A program made the position numbers and the translations under genes. Shown one piece after another: positions 26,601-34,731 of a stretch of 64,000 bases of DNA. Position 1 is the first letter of the stretch. Each line of letters begins with the position of its first letter. The DNA comes from JBGAJN01 sp044224905 (GTDB taxonomy: Bacteria; Verrucomicrobiota; Verrucomicrobiia; Limisphaerales; JBGAJN01), in NCBI GenBank assembly GCA_044224905.1, contig JBGAJN010000002.1, forward strand, positions 1,736,001 to 1,800,000. The letters are read 5' to 3'. A model generated the notes under the pieces. The model was given only the letters and a program-made list of their open reading frames with translations. It had not been told where the DNA came from and searched no databases.

Positions 26601-27394
26601 CCGGCGCGGCGACCGATTGGAACGCTGTGGCCGAGCAGGTGGCTGCATTGCAGAAGCGCGTTGACGAAATCGGACCGGTGAACTTGGTTGCTATCGAGGA
26701 ATACGAAGAAACAGAACAGCGCTACAATTTCCTCACCCAGCAGAACGACGACTTGGTGAATGCGAAGGCGCAGTTGATGGAAGTCATCAACAAGATCAAC
26801 ACGCAGACCAAGGAGATGTTCACGGAGACCTTTATCAAGATTCGGGACAATTTCCGCACGATGTTCGTCGAAATCTTCGGCGGCGGCAAAGCGGACCTCA
26901 TTCTCGTCAACGAAGGCGACGTGCTCGAGTCGGGCATCGACATTGTGGCGCGTCCGCCCGGTAAACAGCTTCAAACCATTTCCCTCCTCTCGGGCGGTGA
27001 GCAGACGATGACGGCTGTCGCGCTTCTCTTCGCCATCTATCAGGTCAAACCGAGTCCGTTCTGCGTGCTGGACGAACTCGACGCCCCTCTCGACGAGTCA
27101 AACATCAACCGTTTCATTCGCATCGTGCAACGGTTCCTCGAACATTCTCAGTTCATCATCATTACCCACAACAAGCGCACTATCGGTATCGCTGACGTGC
27201 TCTACGGCGTGACCATGCAAGAACACGGCGTAAGCAGAATCGTCAGCGTCAAGTTCCACAAGTCCGACGAAAAACCGGAAACACAACGCGAAGCTAAACC
27301 CCTCGTTCCGCCTCCCCAAGGTCCCACTGTGGATAAGGAGGAGGACGCTCCGCACAAAAAAGAAGAGACGATCGACGTCGTCATGGCGAAGTAA
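23645..27394 (+). CDS. smc: chromosome segregation protein SMC
   Basis: A 1249-residue structural-maintenance-of-chromosomes ATPase that, with ScpA and ScpB, organises and helps segregate the chromosome. Walker A GPNGCGKSN is at residues 31-39, and the conserved MGTGVGRTSYSIMAQGNI and EEAAGITKFKAQKKE follow. Two long coiled coils (about 170-490 and 680-1000) flank a hinge (about 510-660) with GLASS, a GTVALSVI stretch and HGVFTGGAGNGKPNASILGR. The ABC signature LLSGGEQTMTAVALLFA (about residue 1113) and Walker B FCVLDELDAPLDESN close the head. ATG 23645 matches the usual MYLKSL start of SMC proteins. Neither scpA nor scpB is adjacent. Confidence 0.96.
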   Translation: MYLKSLTALGFKSFADKTTLNFQPGITAIVGPNGCGKSNVADAVRWVLGEQSAKALRGGEMADVIFSGTDGRKPLGMAEVSLTIGDIDGEHLKAAGVEIEYNEVTLTRRVFRDGGSEYFINKVPCRLKDIQQLFMGTGVGRTSYSIMAQGNITQIISSKPDDRRMVFEEAAGITKFKAQKKESLRKLEHTEQNLLRVQDLIREVKRQIGSLQRQAGKARRYKQLMQEMQHLDTQLARHQFDVLQGEIRDRQDTMEALRVEIENTSENVLRGENEITQLRERLSELENQIHAEQQRGMELKAQIDRHESRVHFNQERLQELEQQNFKALSDITQAEERKLAAEQELTVVGNRLAEVIRQVEQHRTALEAKQAALKQVDDDLRTRQEALRNAQADSFSANQQLTRVRNEINALDLQKQGNTIRLEKLSAEKIQLEQERGGLEVRLQEFSANVEAEKLNVQTSRGTVEERQARLKELAQQLSQITHELDELLRAQAGKRSQLNVLEQLQGSHEGFSAGALAALKQSQSVLGSLADKIRVPDQYVTAVETALGSQLQLVLTEQPESAQQILTDLATNKKGRASIAALGLASSRTMAALESVPAGGTVALSVIEADPSVRSLLESLLSRTIVVPDLATATAAWRESTGAFDFVTLTGELLNRHGVFTGGAGNGKPNASILGRKNQIAELQTVLAQLQEQVNEGSKRKGALLSEQTALQASLQQAQTELRTQEVAIATRQGELTALHNSQRVLHQKIDTVVYEIQSLAATEQEGLQKRAALSAQLSEFETRERNCQEQVTLLTAGLEELRLSRDQANTALTESKVALAADEQLVGSFRSQQRPLEQRIRELGQFVEQRRSECSAFLTRKAQYESEIVESRRASESLQHQREQVNTQVAELLDNKGTQDAAVSEREESLREQRRTLAERQQQRGGIEVELAQKNMQVQNLRERVQQKYQINLDDVRSECITITYADEGPAKVQTLSPEEMAAAGAATDWNAVAEQVAALQKRVDEIGPVNLVAIEEYEETEQRYNFLTQQNDDLVNAKAQLMEVINKINTQTKEMFTETFIKIRDNFRTMFVEIFGGGKADLILVNEGDVLESGIDIVARPPGKQLQTISLLSGGEQTMTAVALLFAIYQVKPSPFCVLDELDAPLDESNINRFIRIVQRFLEHSQFIIITHNKRTIGIADVLYGVTMQEHGVSRIVSVKFHKSDEKPETQREAKPLVPPPQGPTVDKEEDAPHKKEETIDVVMAK

Positions 27395-27912
27395 CGGGCA
27401 GGCGTAAGCGGTGTTTTCGATTCGGCGACGAATCAGTCCGTTCATACGCGATTGATTTGGATTTGCCGCTAAATCCGAGTGGTTTGCTCGGGATGTTTTC
27501 AGGACTTGATTTCGCAGCAACGGGTCTTGCGCTCATCGGCATGTTGAGCGCTATTGCAAGACACAGCTATGAATTGCGCTCCTGCTCCACAACGGAAGCT
27601 AGCTCGCTTTCGGCGGGAGGAGTGTTTTCAGTCGACGAATAGCGTTGCGACGAGCACTCCGCGGAATGGTTGGAGGTCCCCAAATGGAGGCAGTAATTTC
27701 CCTGTTGATCGGCAATATTGTCCCACCTTTGGTCAGTCAGGGCGTCGTTTTTCCATTTTGTGGACAGGTTTTGAGTTGGATCAAGTGACGTTCTTCACTC
27801 GAAACTCGGCAGTTGTCGCAAATTTCCAAGGAGTTCGGCGTTGGAACGCCGGAATAGTGCAGCCAACAGTACGGATCCTTCGTTGGGGAACGGAGGATGC
27901 TAGACACCCAGT
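27395..27912. other. 518-bp intergenic stretch without a convincing gene
   Basis: Short open frames exist (27457-27642, 27554-27916) but they lack ribosome binding sites, recognisable motifs and consistent codon use, and the local base composition is lower in GC than the flanking genes. A GATTCG/CGAATC hairpin near 27421 has no T-run. I see no RNA gene or repeat here. Confidence 0.5.
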
Positions 27913-28179
27913 ATGACAACACTACTCGTCATCGGCTGTGTGTGGTTCGCGGTAGCCTTCCTGTTCGTGTTGTGCCTCGGCCTTGCGGCTCGGCGTACCC
28001 CGATCATGGAAACCGCCGATTGCCCAGCGGATGGGGAAGCGATTGCCGCTGTAGAACTCGTCTCGCGCCTCGCCGCGCTTCAGGAATCCGTCTCCGCCCA
28101 GGAAACGAAACCTGCTCAGAACGAGACTGAAACGGCATACGTCCCGTCAACGATGCAAACAACGGCCAAAGCTGTTTGA
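27913..28179 (+). CDS. small single-span membrane protein, hypothetical
   Basis: An 88-residue protein with one N-terminal transmembrane helix (residues 3-26, LLVIGCVWFAVAFLFVLCLG) and a hydrophilic tail rich in Ala, Glu and Thr. I do not recognise it. A purine-rich CGGAGGA lies about 20 bp upstream of ATG, rather far for a ribosome binding site. The coding call rests on the clean helix and tail. It could also be spurious. Confidence 0.45.
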   Translation: MTTLLVIGCVWFAVAFLFVLCLGLAARRTPIMETADCPADGEAIAAVELVSRLAALQESVSAQETKPAQNETETAYVPSTMQTTAKAV

Positions 28180-28400
28180 GTTGACTCGCTCGAACGCGAC
28201 CCGCTCGGTGTAATCGAGTTGAATGGTCGCTGCGAAAACCGGATGGAGCATCCGGTGGTTGAGGAAAACGCTCGGTTTCCAAGATTCCCCTCTACACCGT
28301 TCCCGCCTAAGGCCCGCGGTGGGTTTTCTGCAATATCGGTTTTGCGTTCGACTATTGAATGAAATGGGGAGGCATTAGCGTCTGAACACGCTGGATTCCT

Positions 28401-28574
28401 TTGCAAACAACAATCTCGAACTCAGAACAGGAGCCTCGTCGCCAGCGATACGGGCCCAGCAGAAAGCGTCGGCGGCGTGAGAAGTGGACGAGCCGTGGGG
28501 CCATTGTGGTCGCGATTATTCTGCTCGTTTACGTGGTGACCGTGATTTGGCGAGTGCTGGTTCGCATCGAGTAA
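28401..28574 (+). CDS. possible 57-residue small membrane protein with TTG start
   Basis: An in-frame stretch bounded upstream by TGA at 28383 has only a TTG as possible start. The product would have a very basic N-terminal half (RKRRRREKW) followed by one hydrophobic helix (AIVVAIILLVYVVTVIW) and a short tail, the positive-inside layout of a small inner-membrane protein. No good ribosome binding site is seen. Regions 28180-28400 and 28575-28793 otherwise show nothing. Confidence 0.35.
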   Translation: MQTTISNSEQEPRRQRYGPSRKRRRREKWTSRGAIVVAIILLVYVVTVIWRVLVRIE

Positions 28575-28793
28575 AGGCGGTTTTAAGTCTGAGTCACAAC
28601 CGAGAGTCGGGAACTTTCGCATCGACATAAGTCGCGTTTTTTGGAACGATTTCGCGTTAGTTTGATGGCTTATTTTACCGATACAACGGTCGCTGACGGG
28701 TGCGGGAATGAACGTGAATGTTTAGACCGAAATCTCGACCGGCGAAATGTGACCCAGTTGAGCTCGGTGTGAATTGTTACGATTAATGAGAGA

Positions 28794-29147
28794 ATGCGAT
28801 ATCGCTACAACAACCTAAGAAGCATTTCGATTTTGTTGGCGTTGGTGGGCGTTCACCTGACGGGCGTCGCTCTGTTCGCCCCGCACGAAGGCTCCAACGA
28901 AGGAAAGTCTTTTCTAGAAGTCGCCTTGAATTCCCAATGGGCGAGCTTGGGTGACTGGGCGGCTGCCTGGTGCAGTTTGAAGATTATTCTGCTGAGTTTT
29001 GGTGCGTTCTTCCTGATCGTTGCAATCGAGGGCGGTTTGGAGTTGTTGCAGACCGAGACGCTCGCGAAGGCGATGTCCTTTCTGATTCCTTTGCCCGGAG
29101 TTTCCTTCTGCTTGGGATCGTATTTCTTCGCCAGAGCCTTGTTTTAA
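28794..29147 (+). CDS. small multi-span membrane protein, hypothetical
   Basis: A 117-residue protein with three hydrophobic segments at about residues 10-30, 57-82 and 90-115, and a short polar loop after the first. No family is recognised. ATG 28794 is preceded by GAGAGA at a suitable distance. It stands alone between two small-gene regions and AsmA. The 190 bp to the next gene carry no evident feature. Confidence 0.55.
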   Translation: MRYRYNNLRSISILLALVGVHLTGVALFAPHEGSNEGKSFLEVALNSQWASLGDWAAAWCSLKIILLSFGAFFLIVAIEGGLELLQTETLAKAMSFLIPLPGVSFCLGSYFFARALF

Positions 29148-29337
29148 TCTCCACAGAGTGCCTTTCGGCTCTCGTGACGATCCAATTAGGGAGTGGGTTC
29201 TCTCTTGTTCTGGTCGTCCCTGCCGGTAACTATTGGCTCCGGTAGTTGCCGTTCCTTGCGGCTGTCGATTTCGCAGGTTTATTCCGAAATACGATGTCCC
29301 AGTGGCGGAATCAGTGTCAGTGTAGAGTTAAGTTTTT

Positions 29338-32300
29338 ATGTGCGCCAAATCTTACGCGGTTTCACACGGTGGCTGGCTCAAAAAGCTGGCGATTGTTTTC
29401 GTTATCCTGTTGGTCTTGTTGATCGCCGCGGTTTTCGTCGTTACCAGCGGCGGCTTTGTGAAGTCAGTAATCCTTCCACGGGTGGCGAAATCGCTCAACA
29501 CCGATATCCAAGCCGGAGACGTGCAGATCAGTCCGTTTTCCTCAGTGCTGGTGCGCGATCTGAAGGTGCAGACACCTGGACAAGAGCCTGTTTTCACCGC
29601 TCAAGAGTTTCGCGCCCGTTACACGATGTTGGATATCGTTCGAGGTAAGATTGCCCTGGCCGAAGTGGCTTTGGTGAATCCCGTGGTTCAAGTGGTCAAA
29701 AACGCTGATGGGACCAGCAATCTCGATGCGTTGACGAAATCTGCGCCAAAGGACAAAGCCGCTCCGAAGGCTGAACAGAAGAGTTCATCGCCGCCGCAGG
29801 TGTTCCTCGAGAAACTCGCTATCAGCAATGGCACGCTGAGGATGATTAACCTTCTCAAAGACGGCGGCCGCGAGACGACTGAAGTTTCGAACTTCAATTT
29901 GGGCATCGACGGCGTCGGCAATTCGCGAAGTGGAAAGTTGAGTCTGGGAGCGGATCTTAAAATCCAAAAGGCCGGCGTATCATCGAATGACCTTCTTCAG
30001 GCCAAGCTCACGGGGGCATTCGATCTCGCGCTCGACGCGGCTTTACAGCCAGCCACGGCCAAGGGGAATGTTCGGGTTGATGTCGCCTCAGCCGAAGGCG
30101 CATTCAAGGATCTCGCGAAACTCGGAGTTGTCCTTGACTGCGATATGACGCCGGCGGAGATCAAAGATCTCGCGTTGCGTTTCACTCAAGGCAGCGTGTC
30201 GCTTGGCGCGCTCACGGTGAGTGGTCCGTTTGACGTCGCGAAACAAGAAGGAAAGCTTGCGGTCAAGTTGGCGGGGATCGATCGGCAGCTCCTGAATCTC
30301 GTTGGCGCGGCCCAGGGGATTAACTTCAACGACACTGCGATCAGTTCCTCGAACCAGATAGAGTTGAAACAGGGCGGCAAGCTCATCAACGCGAGCGGTT
30401 CTCTCACTGTGGCCTCGCTGAGCGTCACGCAAAAAGGTCAGACAACGCCGCCGTTGGATATCGCGGTCGCCTACGATGTCGCGTTGGATCAATCGGTTCA
30501 GTCGGCCGTCATAAAGGCGTTTTCCATCACCGGAACTCAGAACAAGAAGCCGCTGCTTCGCGGTCAACTCGCGCGTCCGATGAAAGTTGACTGGGGCAAA
30601 GCTGCCGGATCGGTGGATGAGTCCGATTTCGAACTTGTAGTAACAGGCTTCAACCTTGGCGACTGGCGTGCGTTCACCGGCGACGCTGCCCCGCTGGGCA
30701 ATCTTGGTGCGCAATTGAAACTACACTCCGTGGCAGCCGGTCGGAAAATGGAAATCGAATTCGCTACCCGCCTCGACGATTTGAACGTCAAGTCCGGGAC
30801 CAATCGCATTGATCAAGCGCGGGTCATCTTGTCGGCGACCGCGAAGATTGACGACTTCGATCAGGTCAAATTACAGGCGTTGAATCTTGCAGTTTCGCGG
30901 CGCGAGCAACCGGTGATGAATCTCAGCGCAAACGGACAACTCAGCGCCAAGACGCAGGATGCCAATCTGAATCTCAAGGTCGACGCTCAGTTGCCCGCTG
31001 CGGTGGCGATGCTCTCTTTGCCCGATGCCCGACTCACCGCGGGCGTCGTCAAGTTTGACGGCAAGGTGATTCAGACGACGACTGCTGCTGCCACTCCGAA
31101 AGACAAGCCGCAGACGACTCGCGCTGCTTTGGGCAAACTATCGATCGAAAACCTCACGGGCGCGCTGGGGGCGAACCGATTTGATCGCTTCGTAGTCGCG
31201 CTCGACTGTGATGTTGAGGCGCGTAACTTGCACGCGAACATCCGCAAACTCGCGGGAACAGTTGGTCAGGCGGGCTTGCCCGGTGGCAGCTTGGAGATGT
31301 CCGGCTATTATCACGCGGATCGGAACGCCGGGCAGATCACCCTCAAATTGGCCGACTTGAATCAAAACGCCCTGCGCTCATTCGTGGCGGGTGCGCTCGG
31401 TGACAAAACGCTTACCACCGTGAACATCAACGCCACCACCACCGCGCGATACGATGTGGAAGGGGAGTCGTCAGTGAAAGCGGATCTGAAAGTGAGCAAC
31501 CTCCTCGTGAAGGATCCTGCCGGCAAGCTTCCGAAATCCGCGCTGGGCATTTCGTTGAACATCGACGGCTCGATGATGAAGCACGTGCTCGATCTCCGTA
31601 AAGCCGAGCTCACACTGGCTCCGACGGACCGCGCTAAGAACCAGCTTCAACTCTCCGGCAAGATCGACATGGCGAATTCCAATGCGATTTCCGGTCGCAT
31701 CAAACTCGCCGCCGAATCGCTCGACGTGACTCCGTATTACGAATTGTTCGCGGGTGAAAAGAAGGCGACGAAACCCGGCGAGACACCGCCGCCAAGTCCG
31801 ACGCCGGCCCCCGACCGTGGCAATGTTGAACCGCCTGCCATCAAGCTGCCGTTCTCGCAGTTCACCGCGGATGTGAATATCGGGCGCTTCTACATTCGTG
31901 AAGTGGCGGTCACGAATTTCGTGACCAGTGTCAAACTCGATGACCGCAAAATCAACGTGGATCCGCTCTCGTTGAACCTAAACGGCGCTCCTGTATCCGC
32001 GCGGGTTGCGGCCAACGTGGGCGTGCCGGGCTTCCAATACGACGTCACGTTTTCGGCCGACAAGATTCCCGTCGAACCGATCGCCAATAGCTTCGGCAGC
32101 GGCGGTCGCGGGCAGTTCAAAGGACTGCTCCTCGCGTCTGCGCAAGTGAAGGGGGCAGGGATCACCGGAACGAGCCTGCAGAAAACGCTCCAAGGTCAAT
32201 TGGGCTTCACCTTGACGAACGCGAATATCCAACTCGTCGGCGAGAAAACCAAACGCTTCGTCGTTCCCATCGCCACGTTGTTGCGTTTGCCCGAGCTCAC

Positions 32301-32832
32301 GCAGTCGCCGCTCAATTGGATGGACGCGAAAGTGGTCATGGGCGGCGGAAACATCAACCTGAGCGGCCTCGCATTGGAAAGCGCGGCGTTTCGCGCCGAT
32401 GCGGCGGGGATCATTCCAATCGCCGACGTGTTGACCAACTCTCCGTTGAACCGGCTCCCGGTGAACGTCGCGCTGAGCCGAAATCTCGCCGCAAAGGCAA
32501 ACCTCCTGCCGGCGAATACGCCGAGTAACGCGCCGTACGCGATGTTGCCGAATTTCGTGAAAGTCGGCGGCACCGTTGGTGCGGCCAAGGTTGAGACTGA
32601 TAAAGCTGTGATCACGGCGCTGCTGGCGCAGTCTGTCTCTGGATTGGTTGGCGGCAAAGCGGGAGGGATGTTGCAGGGCGTTGGCTCGCTTCTCGGCGGT
32701 CGCGTCACGACGCCCGCGGTCACGACGACGAATCAAGTCGGCACCACCAATCAATCGCCGCCGGTTCCGGCCACGAACGCGCCGGCGAAGCTTTCGCCGT
32801 TTGATCTGCTGAACCTGCTGCCGAAAAAGTAG
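29338..32832 (+). CDS. AsmA-like (AsmA/DUF748 superfamily) envelope protein
   Basis: An 1164-residue protein anchored by one N-terminal helix (residues 14-38). Directly after it comes the AsmA-type start (ILPRVAKSLNTDIQAGDVQISPFSSVLVRDLKVQTPG), with a long series of beta-strand repeats typical of the AsmA/TamB/VPS13 chorein-like group. The C-terminal third has the second AsmA block (GRGQFKGLLLASAQVKGAGITG and LGFTLTNANIQL). A Pro-rich break (PPPSPTPAPD) is at about residue 820. Proteins of this superfamily form hydrophobic grooves and are implicated in moving phospholipids across the periplasm. That function is inferred for this copy. ATG 29338 begins the protein just before the anchor. Confidence 0.82.
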   Translation: MCAKSYAVSHGGWLKKLAIVFVILLVLLIAAVFVVTSGGFVKSVILPRVAKSLNTDIQAGDVQISPFSSVLVRDLKVQTPGQEPVFTAQEFRARYTMLDIVRGKIALAEVALVNPVVQVVKNADGTSNLDALTKSAPKDKAAPKAEQKSSSPPQVFLEKLAISNGTLRMINLLKDGGRETTEVSNFNLGIDGVGNSRSGKLSLGADLKIQKAGVSSNDLLQAKLTGAFDLALDAALQPATAKGNVRVDVASAEGAFKDLAKLGVVLDCDMTPAEIKDLALRFTQGSVSLGALTVSGPFDVAKQEGKLAVKLAGIDRQLLNLVGAAQGINFNDTAISSSNQIELKQGGKLINASGSLTVASLSVTQKGQTTPPLDIAVAYDVALDQSVQSAVIKAFSITGTQNKKPLLRGQLARPMKVDWGKAAGSVDESDFELVVTGFNLGDWRAFTGDAAPLGNLGAQLKLHSVAAGRKMEIEFATRLDDLNVKSGTNRIDQARVILSATAKIDDFDQVKLQALNLAVSRREQPVMNLSANGQLSAKTQDANLNLKVDAQLPAAVAMLSLPDARLTAGVVKFDGKVIQTTTAAATPKDKPQTTRAALGKLSIENLTGALGANRFDRFVVALDCDVEARNLHANIRKLAGTVGQAGLPGGSLEMSGYYHADRNAGQITLKLADLNQNALRSFVAGALGDKTLTTVNINATTTARYDVEGESSVKADLKVSNLLVKDPAGKLPKSALGISLNIDGSMMKHVLDLRKAELTLAPTDRAKNQLQLSGKIDMANSNAISGRIKLAAESLDVTPYYELFAGEKKATKPGETPPPSPTPAPDRGNVEPPAIKLPFSQFTADVNIGRFYIREVAVTNFVTSVKLDDRKINVDPLSLNLNGAPVSARVAANVGVPGFQYDVTFSADKIPVEPIANSFGSGGRGQFKGLLLASAQVKGAGITGTSLQKTLQGQLGFTLTNANIQLVGEKTKRFVVPIATLLRLPELTQSPLNWMDAKVVMGGGNINLSGLALESAAFRADAAGIIPIADVLTNSPLNRLPVNVALSRNLAAKANLLPANTPSNAPYAMLPNFVKVGGTVGAAKVETDKAVITALLAQSVSGLVGGKAGGMLQGVGSLLGGRVTTPAVTTTNQVGTTNQSPPVPATNAPAKLSPFDLLNLLPKK

Positions 32833-32850
32833 CGAACTCCGCCGCTGAAT

Positions 32851-33366
32851 TTAATCGGCGAGATATTCGACCACCGCGCCGCTGGTCTGACGCAGGCGTT
32901 GGCTTAGGACTTTCGAAAACTTCGTCAGAATCTTCAGGGCGAGTCCGGGCTTTTCGTCCGAGAGACGTTTGAACTCCGCTCGCGTCAGGATGATGACCGA
33001 TGCGTTACCTGCGGCGATCGCCGTAGCCGAACGCGTCTCCCCATCGACGAGCGCGATCTCACCAAAGATTTTGCCCGTGCCCAGTGAGTGGATCAGCTTT
33101 CGTTGGCGACGCGTGTTTTCTTTGTAGAGATCGACTTTGCCATCGAGCAGCAGACAGGCGAAATCGCCGCGATCACCTTCCATGAAGATCGCGGTGCCTT
33201 TTTCTGCATGGCTAGCGTGCAGATATTTTGCGAGCACGCGTACCTGGCTGTAGTTGAGCTCGCCAAACGCCTCCGTGTCTTCGATCAACTGGCACAGCCG
33301 TTCATCAAGTTCCTTGCCGCCGGGCAGCGGCATCAGGTGGGAAGGGTAGAGGGTGGGTTGGGGCAT
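32851..33366 (-). CDS. cyclic nucleotide-binding (CNMP/CRP-like) domain protein without DNA-binding domain
   Basis: A 171-residue protein that consists of one cyclic-nucleotide-binding beta-barrel (residues 45-150). The glycine-rich turn FMEGDRGDFACLLLDGKVDLY and the phosphate-binding cassette GKIFGEIALVDGETRSAT are clear, with an Arg-Ser-Ala-Thr at the cassette end. No helix-turn-helix or other effector domain follows; only a helix (LALKILTKFSKVLSQRLRQ) closes it. It may act as a sensor that works through a partner protein. It is convergent with the AsmA-like gene, with 18 bp between the stops. Confidence 0.82.
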   Translation of the reverse strand: MPQPTLYPSHLMPLPGGKELDERLCQLIEDTEAFGELNYSQVRVLAKYLHASHAEKGTAIFMEGDRGDFACLLLDGKVDLYKENTRRQRKLIHSLGTGKIFGEIALVDGETRSATAIAAGNASVIILTRAEFKRLSDEKPGLALKILTKFSKVLSQRLRQTSGAVVEYLAD

Positions 33367-33449
33367 GGTGTTCGTAGTCTAATGCGAAATTGACGCGCGT
33401 GCCAACACGGCGTTGCGCTCGCACCTGGATCAAGGAGGACGAACGTGCG

Positions 33450-34727
33450 TCAACGCGTGTCGCACGGACTCCACCAGTTGCCTGAAAGTGCAATGAGGCA
33501 AAGCATTTTCAAGGTGCGCCCGAAGTAGCGATCGTATTTGGAATCCGAGGCGGCGATGTCGCTCCACAATGCGTTCAACCACTCCTGATGCGCGGCGTCG
33601 CTCATCGCGCCGACACCGAAGCACGCGGTGAACGCCATCGTGCGGTCGTCCTTGTTGATCAACTTGCCATCGAGTTTGTAGCCGGCGCGAATGGCGTCGG
33701 GCTTTCCGGCGGTTGCGGACTTGATCCAATTGTTGATGCGGTCGAGCGCCACCTTCGCGCGCGGTTCGCCGGTGAGGAGAAAATCCACGCCTAGCCGAAA
33801 CGGAACGCGGCAGGAGTTGTAGGAGTAATGACCGTCGTGCGCGCCTTCGAGGAACTTCGCTTTCGCGGGCACGGGTGTCGTGTTCGCATCCGCGACGAAG
33901 TCCGGGATGAGGCCGGTGCTGGGACTGTGCTTCGTCTGCATCTCGGCAATGATCCGGTAGCACGTGTCCGTGACGCGCTTCCAATCGGCGTCGCCGGTGG
34001 CGGATTGGAAACAGCGGAAATGGTCGCCCATGAAATCCGATGGGCGCGTGCCGAAGTAGTGTTTGCCCTTGGGCGCAGACCAGTCGCCGAGCTTCACCGT
34101 CCAGGTCGTGGGATTGATCTCGTCCTTCTTGATGGCGGCGATCAACGCGAGCGCTTCGGCGCGGTAATTGATTTCGCCTTGGCTACCCCATTGCGCATCG
34201 GCGAGGAGCAGCGCCTGCGCGATGTCGAGATCGCCATCGGTCGCGGAGTCATTGCCGCCGTCGGGATTGTTAATGCAACTGGTGACTTGATTCCACGCCA
34301 TGAGCCGCGGATTGATTGCGCTCGGGTGCGCGCGGTAGTAGCGAACAAGGCCGTCGAAAATTTCCCGAGCGCGCGGTTCGTGTCCGGCCATGAACGCCGT
34401 GATGAGCATGCCGTAACCGTGACCTTCCGAAACGGTGATCGTGCGCTGGCCCGCGTTGGCCGCGGTGGTCTCGTCGTCGAGCACGTAGAACTGGCGCGGT
34501 TCGCATCCGGCGACGAGATACTTCTTCCGCCACGAGTCGTAGAATGCCGAGGTTACGCCGTCGAGTTGGGCCTGCGTGACGTGGCTCGGTTTGATTGAGC
34601 CAGTCGCATAATGCGTGTGCTGCGGGAAGGGACGCAGCGGCCCGGGTTCAGCGGCGAAGCTCGCGAGACTAAAAGAAAGCGCCGCGAGGAGAATTATCGC
34701 GGCGCTTGGTTTGCGAAAAATTCGCAC
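33450..34727 (-). CDS. exported glycoside hydrolase family 8 enzyme
   Basis: A 425-residue secreted glycosidase. The signal peptide is residues 1-25 (SAAIILLAALSFSLASFAAE). The GH8 alpha/alpha-barrel shows its two signatures: the general acid Glu in TVSEGHGYGMLI, and ATDGDLDIAQALLLADAQWG with the conserved Asp residues. Later Tyr/Asp-rich blocks (HYSYNSCRVPFRLGVDFLL) are typical. GH8 includes endoglucanases, chitosanases and reducing-end xylanases, and the specificity is not evident. Translation starts at GTG 34727, 4 bp after the stop of the LarA homologue, so it is the last gene of an SDR-LarA-GH8 operon. Confidence 0.92.
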   Translation of the reverse strand: MRIFRKPSAAIILLAALSFSLASFAAEPGPLRPFPQHTHYATGSIKPSHVTQAQLDGVTSAFYDSWRKKYLVAGCEPRQFYVLDDETTAANAGQRTITVSEGHGYGMLITAFMAGHEPRAREIFDGLVRYYRAHPSAINPRLMAWNQVTSCINNPDGGNDSATDGDLDIAQALLLADAQWGSQGEINYRAEALALIAAIKKDEINPTTWTVKLGDWSAPKGKHYFGTRPSDFMGDHFRCFQSATGDADWKRVTDTCYRIIAEMQTKHSPSTGLIPDFVADANTTPVPAKAKFLEGAHDGHYSYNSCRVPFRLGVDFLLTGEPRAKVALDRINNWIKSATAGKPDAIRAGYKLDGKLINKDDRTMAFTACFGVGAMSDAAHQEWLNALWSDIAASDSKYDRYFGRTLKMLCLIALSGNWWSPCDTR

Positions 34728-34731
34728 AGGA

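Noticed and set aside
27457..27916. Two short open frames after smc (61 and 120 residues)
   Set aside because: No ribosome binding site, no hydrophobic or conserved pattern, and they overlap each other in different frames.
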